22,678 nucleotides of DNA from JBHHXG01 sp046756985 (GCA_046756985.1 JBHHXG010000023.1:1-22678), one strand, 5' to 3'. Shown: positions 1 to 7,497, counted from the stretch's first letter. Notes: a model not told the origin generated them from the letters alone. Numbers and translations are program-made.

Positions 1-13
1 GGGTCAGGCGCAT
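1..13 (-). CDS. tolB: Possible first codons of TolB (cut by the window edge)
   Basis: Reading leftward after the tolA stop, an ATG at 13-11 opens a frame that encodes Met-Arg-Leu-Thr and then leaves the window. TolB is a periplasmic beta-propeller protein of the Tol-Pal system and normally follows tolA directly. Its signal peptide often begins with Met plus a basic residue, as here. Only four codons are visible and there is no clear Shine-Dalgarno sequence, so the call rests almost entirely on gene order. A different start further left is possible. Confidence 0.4.
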
Positions 14-56
14 GGCGTGCTTTCTAGCGGCAGCAGCCTCTGAAAACAAGGCATAC

Positions 57-761
57 TTAACGCAAGGGGTGAAAGCGGATGCGGTTGCTGCGGAAGGCCT
101 CAAACTGCTGGCGTGGAAGCTCAAACGGTGCTGCCGACTGGATTGCGCGCACCAGGGATGCATCCAGAGCTGCATTGCCGGAGCTTTCCAGAATACGTAC
201 CTGCTGGATGCTGCCATTCGGCCTGAGCAGCATTTCTACAAGCGGATCAGTGATGTCGCTGCCGGCGCTTGCCGGCACTTTCCAGTGCTGCTGCACCGCT
301 GCCTGGATCATGGCGATATAACGGTCGATTTCCTGCTTGGAAAGCTGTTTGCCGAGTACGGTGGCCATGTCACGTCTCGCCTTGGACGTGGTCGCGGTCT
401 TTGTGCTCTCGGATACCAGCGGGGCAAAGGGATCAAAGTGTTCTTCCACTTTTGCCCTGGGGCGGGGTTTGGGCTTGGTGGCTGGTTTGGGTTTGATGCG
501 TTTGGGCTTTGGTTTATGCAGCGCCGGCTGTTGCAGTTTTTTGAGTTGTTTGGCCGAAATTACACTGACTTCAATGCGTTTCAGGGGTTCGGGTTGCCGC
601 TGGCTGTGCCAGAATGCGAGAACGATGATAACAATCAGTATCAACGTGTGCAGTAGCAGGGCGATAAGAAAATCTAGGCCGCGCAGCGCGGCGGTGTCAT
701 CGCTGTCTTTAGCGGCGCGGTTCAGTGACAAGACCAATTTTCTGAATGCCTGCCTGCTCAA
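57..761 (-). CDS. tolA: TolA-like energy-transducing protein (TonB C-terminal domain)
   Basis: This inner-membrane anchored periplasmic protein should link TolQ/TolR, which use the proton motive force, to TolB-Pal at the outer membrane. Visible parts are a short cytoplasmic N-terminus, one hydrophobic segment at about residues 31-50, a Lys/Pro-rich linker at about 83-104 (repeated KPKP-type units), and a C-terminal TonB/TolA fold at about 140-234. At 234 residues it is much shorter than the roughly 420-residue E. coli TolA and lacks the long Ala-rich helical domain; the linker looks more like TonB. The tolQ-tolR context supports TolA rather than TonB. The start is uncertain: the frame opens with TTG at 761 (53-bp overlap with tolR), and TTG at 731 (23-bp overlap, protein beginning MSLNRAAKD) is equally plausible. 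No ATG or GTG precedes the membrane segment. Confidence 0.85.
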   Translation of the reverse strand: MSRQAFRKLVLSLNRAAKDSDDTAALRGLDFLIALLLHTLILIVIIVLAFWHSQRQPEPLKRIEVSVISAKQLKKLQQPALHKPKPKRIKPKPATKPKPRPRAKVEEHFDPFAPLVSESTKTATTSKARRDMATVLGKQLSKQEIDRYIAMIQAAVQQHWKVPASAGSDITDPLVEMLLRPNGSIQQVRILESSGNAALDASLVRAIQSAAPFELPRQQFEAFRSNRIRFHPLR

Positions 762-1125
762 GCAAGCTCATGACTTCGGCAATATATTGATAGGGCGTTT
801 TGGCATCGCCGCGGATAAATACCGGCAGCTTCGGCTTCTGCTGGCGCATGGCCTTGATGCGTGGCGCCAGTTGCTTGAGATCGATGGTATGTTTTTGCAT
901 GAATACCTTGCCGTCTGCCTGAATGGTAATGACCAGCGGCTCAACATTCTGTTGCATCGGAGGCGCCTCGGTGTCGGGCAGATCCACATTCACGCCCTGC
1001 GTCAGCAACGGGGCGGTGACCATGAAAATAATCAGCAGGACCAGCATCACATCCACGAGCGGCGTCACATTGATTTCGCCCATCGGTTCGGTCTCTTTAT
1101 CCCATTTGCTCTGTCCGGCCCACAT
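709..1125 (-). CDS. tolR: TolR, Tol-Pal proton-channel subunit (ExbD family)
   Basis: TolR is a 138-residue inner-membrane protein that forms the proton-driven motor with TolQ and drives TolA. The sequence shows one transmembrane segment at about residues 20-42 with the family's conserved acidic residue inside it (Asp25 in the stretch INVTPLVDVMLVLL). A periplasmic ExbD/TolR domain follows to the C-terminus. Length and topology match the family. The ATG start lies 4 nt after the tolQ stop, with an AGGA-type ribosome site inside the end of tolQ. Its 3' end overlaps tolA, so translation of the two is probably coupled. ExbD is the alternative name for this fold; the neighbours ybgC, tolQ and tolA decide for TolR. 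Confidence 0.95.
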   Translation of the reverse strand: MWAGQSKWDKETEPMGEINVTPLVDVMLVLLIIFMVTAPLLTQGVNVDLPDTEAPPMQQNVEPLVITIQADGKVFMQKHTIDLKQLAPRIKAMRQQKPKLPVFIRGDAKTPYQYIAEVMSLLEQAGIQKIGLVTEPRR

Positions 1126-1129
1126 GGGA

Positions 1130-1822
1130 TCAGTCCTTGATATGGCGGGAGACGATATTCAGGAATTCGGAGGAGAACTGCTCCATATTGGAGGCCATGC
1201 GCTTCAGATCAGCTGTAAATTTATTATAGGCAACGACCGCCGGAATAGCTGCAATCAGGCCAAAGGCCGTGGCAACAAGGGCCTCGGCGATACCGGGCGC
1301 TACCGCAGCCAGTGAGGTGTTCTGGGTTAGCGCAATGCTCTGGAAGGCGTTCATGATGCCCCAGACTGTACCAAACAGGCCAATAAAGGGTGATGTCGAG
1401 CCGACAGTAGCGAGGAAGGCAAGGTGGCGTGACAGCTGTTCCAGTTCGCGTGAAAAGGCAGCATCAAGCGCCCTGCGAATACCATCCAGGCCACCGCCGG
1501 CTGTGATTTTTTTCATGGCTTGCGTTTGCGTGACATCCCGCTTCTGCCGCATGAACTCGCGGTAACCGGACTGGAAAATATTTGGCAGAGGGCTGTTCGG
1601 ATACCGCTGCGGGATGCCAGCCAGCACGGTATCCATGTCAGTGCCGCCCCAGAATGCCTGTGAAAAATCCTCCGCTTCCTGTCGGGTTTTGCGATAAAAA
1701 CGCCATTTGTTGAAAATCACTGCCCAAGACATGACAGAAAGCAGTATCAGCAGCAGCAATACCGCCTGCACAACAATGCCGGCATGCAGAATCAGATTCC
1801 AGACGGTAAGTTCCTGCGTCAT
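1130..1822 (-). CDS. tolQ: TolQ, Tol-Pal proton-channel subunit (ExbB/MotA family)
   Basis: TolQ is the multi-pass partner of TolR and energises TolA for outer-membrane constriction at division. The 230-residue protein has three hydrophobic segments: about 15-37, about 136-160 (containing the conserved GSTSPFIGLFGTVWGIM stretch typical of ExbB/TolQ) and about 174-199 (APGIAEALVATAFGLIAAIPA). A long cytoplasmic loop lies between the first two. Length equals E. coli TolQ. The ATG at 1822 overlaps the ybgC stop by 4 bp (ATGA). A strong AGGAG ribosome site lies about 8 nt upstream, in the ybgC end, which fixes this start. ExbB is excluded by the gene order ybgC-tolQ-tolR-tolA. Confidence 0.96.
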   Translation of the reverse strand: MTQELTVWNLILHAGIVVQAVLLLLILLSVMSWAVIFNKWRFYRKTRQEAEDFSQAFWGGTDMDTVLAGIPQRYPNSPLPNIFQSGYREFMRQKRDVTQTQAMKKITAGGGLDGIRRALDAAFSRELEQLSRHLAFLATVGSTSPFIGLFGTVWGIMNAFQSIALTQNTSLAAVAPGIAEALVATAFGLIAAIPAVVAYNKFTADLKRMASNMEQFSSEFLNIVSRHIKD

Positions 1823-2259
1823 GCTTTTTGCTCCTGCGTCGATTTATCCAGGTGACTCTGCAACAACGGTCGTAGCGAGACCGGAATACGACGGACTTTG
1901 CCACAACGATCCATACAGGCAAGCCGGATATCGCTTTCCGTCAGTAGGGCCTGGTCCGATGCGCGCCGGATTAGCTGGCGGAACGCGATACGGGCGCCGC
2001 GTGTCTCAGTTAGTACGGTTTCAATATCAAGCAGATCATTGAACCTGGCGGGCGAGTGATACCGCACATGCGCTTCGGTGACAGCAAACAACACGCCGTC
2101 GTTCTTCTCGATGGTATCCAGTTCAATACCGGCAGTGCGCAGGAATTCCGTGCGTCCCCGCTCCATGAATTTCAGGTAATTGGCATAATAGACGACGCCG
2201 CCGTGGTCGGTATCTTCATAATATATGCGTACAGGCATATTATGCATCAATGTCGTCAT
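1819..2259 (-). CDS. ybgC: YbgC-type acyl-CoA thioesterase (Tol-Pal associated)
   Basis: This is a cytoplasmic hotdog-fold thioesterase of the 4-hydroxybenzoyl-CoA thioesterase/YbgC family. It hydrolyses acyl-CoA thioesters and has been linked to phospholipid metabolism and the Tol complex in other bacteria. The signature YYEDTDHGGVVYYANYL lies at residues 13-29, with the predicted catalytic Asp18, followed by the helix FMERGRTE. At 146 residues it is close to the usual 130-140. The ATG at 2259 overlaps the ruvB stop by 4 bp. A second Met at residue 8 (2238) sits just before the conserved core and could be the true start. It immediately precedes tolQ, as in many proteobacteria. Confidence 0.93.
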   Translation of the reverse strand: MTTLMHNMPVRIYYEDTDHGGVVYYANYLKFMERGRTEFLRTAGIELDTIEKNDGVLFAVTEAHVRYHSPARFNDLLDIETVLTETRGARIAFRQLIRRASDQALLTESDIRLACMDRCGKVRRIPVSLRPLLQSHLDKSTQEQKA

Positions 2260-3296
2260 AACAAAGCCTTTTGCTTGTCGTCGTCGGGGAGTTCGCGTTG
2301 CAGATGTGTGTAGGCCAGTGCTGTGGCAATGCGCCCACGCGGTGTACGGGCGATAAAACCTTCCTGAATCAAATAAGGTTCCAGAATATCCTCAATGGTA
2401 TCCCGCTCCTCGGAGATAGATGCGGCAAGCGTATCCACGCCAGCCGGGCCTCCGCTGTATTTGTCGATGAGTGTTGTGAGCAGTTTGCGATCCATACAGT
2501 CAAGGCCGAGCGCATCGACTTCAAGGCGGCCCATCGCGTGATCGGCCACCTCGTGCGTAATGATTCCTTCATGCTCGATTTCAGCAAAATCGCGCACGCG
2601 CTTGAGCAGCCGGTTAGCGATGCGTGGCGTGCCGCGGGAGCGTTTGGCAACTTCGACCGCGCCGTCGGCGGATGTTGCAATGCCCAGCAGGGAAGCAGAG
2701 CGCTCGACAATCCGGGTCAGTTCCTTGTGACTGTAAAACTCAAGGCGAAGCACAACACCGAAACGGTCCCGCAGCGGGTTGGTCAGCAGGCCGGCGCGGG
2801 TGGTGGCGCCGACGAGCGTAAAGCGGGGTAGCTCCATCTTGATGGAGCGCGCCGCAGGCCCCTGGCCGATGACAATATCGAGTTGGTAGTCCTCCAGGGC
2901 GGGATACAGGATCTCCTCAATCTGCGGACTCAGCCGGTGGATTTCGTCGATAAACAGAACATCACCTTCCTCCAGATTGGTCAGCATCGCCGCAAGATCA
3001 CCGGCCCGCTCAATCACAGGACCGGATGTTGACCGGATGTTGACGCCCATTTCATGGGCGATGATGTGTGCCAGTGTGGTTTTTCCAAGCCCTGGAGGGC
3101 CAAAAATCAGCGTATGGTCCAGTGATTCGTTCCGGGCTTTCGCTGCACGCATGAATACAGAGAGATTATCACGGATTTTCTGCTGCCCGATATATTCATC
3201 GAGCTCGCGGGGGCGCAGCGCCGCCTCCCAGGCGTCGTGGGCATTCTCCTGTGAACTGATCATGCGCTCATCATCTGCAAAAGAGGACATGTCCAC
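2256..3296 (-). CDS. ruvB: RuvB, Holliday-junction branch-migration motor ATPase
   Basis: RuvB is the hexameric AAA+ helicase that drives branch migration with RuvA and hands junctions to RuvC. Numbered from the GTG start (346 aa), the sequence shows Walker A GPPGLGKTT at 66-74, Walker B LFIDEIH at 114-120 (Asp117, Glu118), the sensor-1 region GATTRAG, the arginine-finger region PLRDRFG and a C-terminal winged-helix DNA-binding domain. The length is normal. The ruvA stop and this GTG share one base (TAGTG). An ATG two codons later, at 3290, is an alternative start that changes nothing in the protein core. No LexA-box-like sequence was seen near the ruv genes. Confidence 0.97.
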   Translation of the reverse strand: MDMSSFADDERMISSQENAHDAWEAALRPRELDEYIGQQKIRDNLSVFMRAAKARNESLDHTLIFGPPGLGKTTLAHIIAHEMGVNIRSTSGPVIERAGDLAAMLTNLEEGDVLFIDEIHRLSPQIEEILYPALEDYQLDIVIGQGPAARSIKMELPRFTLVGATTRAGLLTNPLRDRFGVVLRLEFYSHKELTRIVERSASLLGIATSADGAVEVAKRSRGTPRIANRLLKRVRDFAEIEHEGIITHEVADHAMGRLEVDALGLDCMDRKLLTTLIDKYSGGPAGVDTLAASISEERDTIEDILEPYLIQEGFIARTPRGRIATALAYTHLQRELPDDDKQKALL

Positions 3297-3859
3297 TATC
3301 CCAGTGATTTAAGTGCGGCGCGGAACAGGTCTTCAAAATTCAACTGTGCCTGCTGTTGCTGCAGCACAGAATCCACTTGTGCCGGCTTGTAGCCAAGGTT
3401 GATGAGCGCTGAACGCACATCGGCCATCGTACCGGGCGTGGTCGTTGCAGTGTCAGCACTGCTCAGTTTGCCCTGAAGCTCAAGGATGAGGCGCTGAGCG
3501 GTTTTTTTTCCAATACCTGGTGTGCGGGCTATGGCAGTGGCGTTGCCTGTTTCAATGGCTGCGAGCAGTTCTTCGGTCGGCATGCCCGACATCAGGTTCA
3601 TGGCCATGCGGGCGCCAATACCGGAAACCGTGGTAAGCCTGCGAAACAGTGAGCGCTCGCGTGGGCTTGCAAAACCGAACAGCGTGATCTGGTCCTCCCG
3701 AACATGCGTATGAATAAACAGCTCGGCGCGGGTATCCACCTTCTGTTTGCACAGGGTCTGCATACTGACGGATATTTCATAGCCGACGCCACCGGCATCA
3801 AGCAGCAGCAGACCTGCAGGGTCAATGTGCCGGATGGTGCCGGATAGCCAGCCGATCAT
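3296..3859 (-). CDS. ruvA: RuvA, Holliday-junction DNA-binding subunit
   Basis: RuvA is a tetramer that binds four-way junctions and loads RuvB. The 187-residue protein shows the N-terminal OB-fold (MIGWLSGTI, then GVGYEI), two helix-hairpin-helix motifs (VSGIGARMA and TPGIGKKTAQRL) and a C-terminal RuvB-contact domain ending in an LGY-type helix bundle. The frame stays open upstream to 3928, but residues before MIGWLSG do not resemble the family. The ATG at 3859 overlaps the ruvC stop by 4 bp (ATGA), which is the junction style seen throughout this operon, so that start was chosen. Confidence 0.96.
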   Translation of the reverse strand: MIGWLSGTIRHIDPAGLLLLDAGGVGYEISVSMQTLCKQKVDTRAELFIHTHVREDQITLFGFASPRERSLFRRLTTVSGIGARMAMNLMSGMPTEELLAAIETGNATAIARTPGIGKKTAQRLILELQGKLSSADTATTTPGTMADVRSALINLGYKPAQVDSVLQQQQAQLNFEDLFRAALKSLG

Positions 3860-4365
3860 GCGTTGCTTCCAGCCGCGGTTCGTGACATACGGGAACGCTG
3901 CTTCATGGGCGCATGATGCGCATGACATATGGCCACGGCAAGGGCATCAGCGGCATCCTCCTGCAACGGGGGAGGCGGAGATAGCAGTATCTGAACCATA
4001 TGCTGGATTTGACCCTTGTCCGCCCGTCCGAAGCCAACCAGCGCCTGTTTGACAGCTGTCGGTGAATAAGGCGTGACTCTAAGCCCCGCATCAGTACAGG
4101 CGGCTATCAGCGCACCTCTGGCCTGGCCGAGTTTTAATGCCGAGGCGGCATTTTTGGCGACAAATACGTCTTCCATCGCAGCTTCATCGGGCTGGTATTC
4201 CCTGATAATAGTCCGGACCCCCGAGAACAGCATATGCAGACGTTTGTCGAAATCGCCATCGGCCCGGATAACGCAATGGTGAATATGGCTGATACGGTTG
4301 CCCCTGGCCTCAATAATGCCGATACCTGTGCGTCGGGAGCCGGGGTCAACGCCAAGCAATCGCAT
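3856..4365 (-). CDS. ruvC: RuvC, Holliday-junction resolvase (endonuclease)
   Basis: RuvC is the dimeric nuclease that cuts Holliday junctions symmetrically after RuvAB branch migration. The 169-residue protein has an RNase-H-like fold with the four acidic metal ligands in place: Asp7 (GVDPGSRRTG), Glu65 (AMEDVF), Asp137 and Asp140 (EDAADALAVAICH). Position and spacing match E. coli RuvC (7, 66, 138, 141). The C-terminus is slightly extended and basic. The ATG at 4365 shares one base with the yebC stop (TGATG), so the genes are probably translationally coupled. The order yebC-ruvC-ruvA-ruvB is the common proteobacterial arrangement. Confidence 0.97.
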   Translation of the reverse strand: MRLLGVDPGSRRTGIGIIEARGNRISHIHHCVIRADGDFDKRLHMLFSGVRTIIREYQPDEAAMEDVFVAKNAASALKLGQARGALIAACTDAGLRVTPYSPTAVKQALVGFGRADKGQIQHMVQILLSPPPPLQEDAADALAVAICHAHHAPMKQRSRMSRTAAGSNA

Positions 4366-5120
4366 CAGGTGCTGATACGTTCCATTTCCTCATCGGAAAT
4401 ATCGTAGTTGGCATAGACATTCTGGACGTCATCAAGATCTTCCAGGCGCTCGATAAGCTGTAGCAGCTTTTCTGCATGTTCCCCTTCAACCGCAATCGTG
4501 TTTTCGGGAATCCATGCGATTTCGGCGACTTCCGGCTTGAGGCCTGCGGTCGCCAGCGCCTCCTGAACCTGAACAAAGTCAGCCGGGTTACAACTTACTT
4601 CAATACAGCCTGCATCGCTTTTGTCATCAATATCTTCCGCCCCGGCCTCCAGTGCGGTTTCCATCAGGCTGTTTTCATCCACGCTGTCACTATCGAAGAC
4701 AAAAAGACCTTTCTGGTGAAACATCCAGCTGACGCAACCGGACTCGCCAAGATTGCCGCCACCTTTGTTAAAGGTTGATCGCACATCGGAAACAGTGCGG
4801 TTGCGGTTGTCCGTCATGCAGTCAACCAGAATGGCAACGCCCCCCTGTCCATAGCCTTCATAACGGATTTCCTCAATGCTGGCGCCTTCTCCGCTGCCGG
4901 CGCCGCGCGCGATGGCGCGGTCGATATTGTCCTTGGGCATATTAACCGATTTCGCGGCGGTAATGGCCGCGCGCAGGCGCGGGTTGGCATCCGGGTCGTT
5001 GCCACCGGAACGCGCGGCCACGGTGATTTCGCGGATATAACGGGTGAATACCTTGCCTCGCTTGGCATCTACCGCAGCCTTCTTATGTTTGATACTGGAC
5101 CATTTATTGTGTCCCGCCAT
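4365..5120 (-). CDS. yebC: YebC/TACO1-family protein
   Basis: This is a conserved cytoplasmic protein of 251 residues, close to the usual 240-250. The signature N-terminus MAGHNKWSSIKHKK is present, followed by the MPKDNIDRAI region, the EGYGQGG(V)A stretch and the NKGGGNLGESGCV motif. Members have been described as transcriptional regulators and, more recently, as factors that help ribosomes through difficult sequences; mitochondrial TACO1 is a relative. It heads the ruvCAB-ybgC-tolQRA unit. A TGAGG ribosome site lies about 10 nt upstream of the ATG. The 117-bp gap to coq7 holds a TTGACT that could be a -35 element, but no convincing -10 at normal spacing, so read-through from coq7 is possible. 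Confidence 0.95.
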   Translation of the reverse strand: MAGHNKWSSIKHKKAAVDAKRGKVFTRYIREITVAARSGGNDPDANPRLRAAITAAKSVNMPKDNIDRAIARGAGSGEGASIEEIRYEGYGQGGVAILVDCMTDNRNRTVSDVRSTFNKGGGNLGESGCVSWMFHQKGLFVFDSDSVDENSLMETALEAGAEDIDDKSDAGCIEVSCNPADFVQVQEALATAGLKPEVAEIAWIPENTIAVEGEHAEKLLQLIERLEDLDDVQNVYANYDISDEEMERIST

Positions 5121-5237
5121 GAATCATATACCTCAACAATGAAAATTAGACGCAAAGCTAGCATGACATATCGCCCTGCGTCATTGGCATTTCCAGTCAA
5201 GATGTCAGGGTGTCTGGAATGATGCCGGGAAATGTCC

Positions 5238-5858
5238 TCAGATACGCTCGGCAACTGTTGTCATGATCTTCGCGGTTATGCGCATCAGTGACTTAATGCC
5301 GTCAGGCAGCCTGGCGGCACCAAGGTCTTCAGCAAGGTGGGCATGCCCCAGTTCGTCTTTCTTCATCTGTTCAATAATTTTCCTGCTTCGTGTGTCCTGC
5401 TCGGGCAGATGCTCAAGGTGGCTGTCCAGATGACGTACAACCTGATATTCCGTTTCGGCCAGAAAGCCAAGGTTCCAGCGGTCGCCGATAGCTCCTGCAA
5501 TCATTCCGATACCCAGTGATCCGGCATACCAGAGAGGATCAAGCAGCGATGGCCGCTCATCCAGTTCATCCAGCCGGCGGCGGCACCAGTTCAGATGGTC
5601 GCTTTCTTCAATCGAGGCATGATGCAGCTTGTACTTCAGTGATGGGTCGCGGGCGGTCAGGCTTTGCCCCTGATAAAGTGCCTGTGCGGCCATTTCACCG
5701 GCATGGTTCACGCGCATCAGCCCGGCGGCCTTCCTCCTCTGATCCTGCGTGAGCGTCTGTTTATCCTTTGTCTTTTCCGAAGGGTAGGGTCGCGAGCTTT
5801 GTTGCTCACAGAAGATATTGTTCAGTGCCCGGTCAATATGGGAAATAATCTTATCCAT
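5238..5858 (-). CDS. coq7: Coq7, 3-demethoxyubiquinol 3-hydroxylase
   Basis: Coq7 is a di-iron monooxygenase that hydroxylates demethoxyubiquinol in the late aerobic steps of ubiquinone synthesis and associates with the inner membrane. In the 206-residue form the iron-ligand motifs are visible in two repeats: Glu55 (NHAGE), Glu85 and His88 (EESDH), Glu137 (AETEYQ), and Glu169 and His172 (DELGH). The frame extends 14 codons upstream to a TTG at 5900 with further ATGs at 5897 and 5888. The start at 5858 (MDKIISHIDRAL) was chosen because it matches the usual N-terminus of short bacterial Coq7 proteins; no start has a good ribosome site. It lies upstream of yebC on the same strand and could share its transcript. 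Confidence 0.92.
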   Translation of the reverse strand: MDKIISHIDRALNNIFCEQQSSRPYPSEKTKDKQTLTQDQRRKAAGLMRVNHAGEMAAQALYQGQSLTARDPSLKYKLHHASIEESDHLNWCRRRLDELDERPSLLDPLWYAGSLGIGMIAGAIGDRWNLGFLAETEYQVVRHLDSHLEHLPEQDTRSRKIIEQMKKDELGHAHLAEDLGAARLPDGIKSLMRITAKIMTTVAERI

Positions 5859-5898
5859 GGGCGAATACGTTCGAAATGGGGCCGCCATAATGGGCATC

Positions 5899-5926
5899 AA
5901 TCTACGTACCGGGCAGGATCGTTCAA
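5899..5926 (-). promoter_or_regulatory. Weak candidate sigma70-type promoter for coq7
   Basis: On the minus strand TTGAAC (5926-5921) is followed after 16 nt by TAGATT (5904-5899). Both hexamers match the consensus at four of six positions. Transcription would begin near 5891 and give a leader of about 30 nt before the ATG at 5858. The match is weak and could arise by chance. Confidence 0.25.
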
Positions 5927-6021
5927 GCGCTACTTTTGAGGGTGTCTGTGCGGCTAAAAAATGCGAGATGCTTGTATATCAAGGACTTAGAAGATGCATC
6001 CACAGATGCTGTGAATTGTTT

Positions 6022-6030
6022 TGTGGATAA
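6022..6030 (-). promoter_or_regulatory. Perfect match to the DnaA-box consensus
   Basis: The minus strand reads TTATCCACA, the strongest E. coli DnaA-binding 9-mer. It sits in a non-coding AT-rich gap. A one-mismatch version lies at 6200-6208 and a two-mismatch version, in the opposite orientation, at 5996-6004. Binding is inferred only from the match; a single box may regulate coq7 or titrate DnaA, or may be chance. Confidence 0.4.
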
Positions 6031-6080
6031 GTCGGGAGATTGCAGCGGGTATACAACCACATCAGAGGACTGCAAGACAA

Positions 6081-6097
6081 TGCCTAAATATTAGGCA
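6081..6097. repeat. Short palindrome, 7-bp arms with 3-nt loop
   Basis: TGCCTAA, then ATA, then TTAGGCA form a perfect inverted repeat in the AT-rich gap upstream of coq7. The arms are AT-rich and not followed by a T-run in either direction, so it looks more like a protein-binding operator than a terminator. No known regulator could be assigned. Confidence 0.45.
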
Positions 6098-6213
6098 AGA
6101 AGTATTATGCATATATAACAGTAACTTAAGATGCTATATTAAAGTATAAATCTCGCCTGTTGCGCGATCCTCGTGAAAATCGCCAAATAACAAGCAGGCA
6201 GTGGATAAATGGG

Positions 6214-7482
6214 CTATGTAAGCACTTGTGGCACACAGCTTGCTGCTTCTTCTCCGCGGCGGATGGCTGCTTCTATTGTGGCTGGAATATCACCCGGTTG
6301 CGGGCATTCACAGGCGTTGATTACATGGCCAGAAACAGTGGCTATTGCACTGCCTGGCTGAACCAGTACGGTGGCATGTCGTTCCCGCACGATACGTGCA
6401 TGTTTAAGTGATAATGATCCGGGATGGTTTGTGATTCCCCGCAATTCGCTGCACACTGTTTCAATCAGCGGCCGCTGCCTTGGCAAGGCTTCATCGGCGC
6501 TGATCACGGCACAGATGTGCCGGGCTGCCTCTGTACTGTGCATTTGTCTGGAGATATCGAAGAACCATTGGCCGGTGGTGCCAATACCGCCGACAAAATA
6601 ATCCGGCAACCCAATATCCTGTTCAAACCACAGATGAATATTGGTGATCGGCCGTGTTTCGATTCTGCATCGGATGTTCAACAGACGTGCCGCCGTGTGG
6701 GCTGGCATGGTCAGTACGGCTGCCTGGTAATGCCTGAATGTTGATGCATCCATCTGGATATCGACACCTGTGGATGTGCCTTGCAACTGGCGGATACGAT
6801 GCCGGGTTGAAATGCAAACACCTGAACGCCTGGCCAGCTGTTCCAGAGGACCGATCAACGCCTCGGACAATGGTTTCGTAAACCATCCGAGCCGCGCTGT
6901 CTGGTGGCTGGCAAATGATTCCTGCAGGGCGCAAGCAAAAGATTTGGCATTGGCTGTCTGAAGCGGTTCATTCATGATACCGAGGCACAGGGGCTCAAAC
7001 AGGTCTCGCCTTAATGTCTCAGGCAGACCGCAAGTCAGCAACCAGTTCAACGCTGTTAAGCGATCATCGATATCGCCGCCCATGCCAAGCCTCATTTTCA
7101 CCAGTCCCAGCGCACTTTCCAGTCCATGTCCGGGCATCCCTGTCACAGCACAGGCCATAGCCAGCGGCAGGGGCAGCTGCGGCTTCGGCCGGAAATGGAA
7201 AAGCCGGCGTGAGGCATCCCACATGGTCATGTTCAGGGCAGGTTGCCAGTACACATATTCCATTGCTCTGGCCTGCGCAAGCCATTGCTGTGTATGCTGG
7301 TAAGCGCCGCTTAACAAATGTGGCCCATTGTCCACCCATTGCTGCATTTTTGACTCATAAAATGACCGTGTACGGCCACCCAGATGCGGCGCTGATTCAA
7401 ACAGCTGTACTGCATGCCCCTGTTGTGCCAGCCGTGTGGCACAGATAAGCCCGGTTAATCCGCCACCGATGACAGCAATCAT
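6214..7482 (-). CDS. hpnE: HpnE, hydroxysqualene dehydroxylase (FAD-dependent)
   Basis: HpnE is a flavoprotein of the amine-oxidase/phytoene-desaturase-like group that reduces hydroxysqualene to squalene, the last of three steps from farnesyl diphosphate. The 422-residue protein begins with the Rossmann motif VIGGGLTG (residues 4-11), the ribose-binding Glu29 and the GGRTRSF stretch (35-41). It ends with an FAD-binding tail (GDIPATIEAAIRRGEEAA). It follows hpnD by 15 nt on the same strand and is last in the hpnC-hpnD-hpnE unit; this partnership separates it from carotenoid desaturases. No terminator hairpin was recognised after the stop. The ATG at 7482 directly opens the nucleotide-binding fold, so the start is firm. 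Confidence 0.92.
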   Translation of the reverse strand: MIAVIGGGLTGLICATRLAQQGHAVQLFESAPHLGGRTRSFYESKMQQWVDNGPHLLSGAYQHTQQWLAQARAMEYVYWQPALNMTMWDASRRLFHFRPKPQLPLPLAMACAVTGMPGHGLESALGLVKMRLGMGGDIDDRLTALNWLLTCGLPETLRRDLFEPLCLGIMNEPLQTANAKSFACALQESFASHQTARLGWFTKPLSEALIGPLEQLARRSGVCISTRHRIRQLQGTSTGVDIQMDASTFRHYQAAVLTMPAHTAARLLNIRCRIETRPITNIHLWFEQDIGLPDYFVGGIGTTGQWFFDISRQMHSTEAARHICAVISADEALPRQRPLIETVCSELRGITNHPGSLSLKHARIVRERHATVLVQPGSAIATVSGHVINACECPQPGDIPATIEAAIRRGEEAASCVPQVLT

Positions 7483-7497
7483 GCCGCGAATCTGTTT

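Larger units (their letters stand above)
5859..6213. other. 355-bp gene-free gap between hpnE and coq7, AT-rich core
   Basis: No credible gene was found here. The stretch at about 6098-6160 is strikingly AT-rich for this window. The gap holds a perfect DnaA-box match (6022-6030), weaker box-like sequences (5996-6004 and 6200-6208), a 7-bp inverted repeat with a 3-nt loop (6081-6097), and a 5-bp inverted repeat CACAG-ATG-CTGTG (6001-6013). It must carry the coq7 promoter and probably the 3' end of the hpn transcript, but no hairpin with a U-tract was seen after hpnE. Confidence 0.6.

Noticed and set aside
12..1140. Plus-strand open frames of up to 267 codons at the left end
   Set aside because: They run antisense to tolA and tolR, whose transmembrane and domain features are clear, and show no coherent protein family.
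3860..3928. A 23-codon N-terminal extension of RuvA
   Set aside because: The extension overlaps ruvC, does not resemble RuvA, and the ATG at 3859 gives the family N-terminus and the usual ATGA junction.
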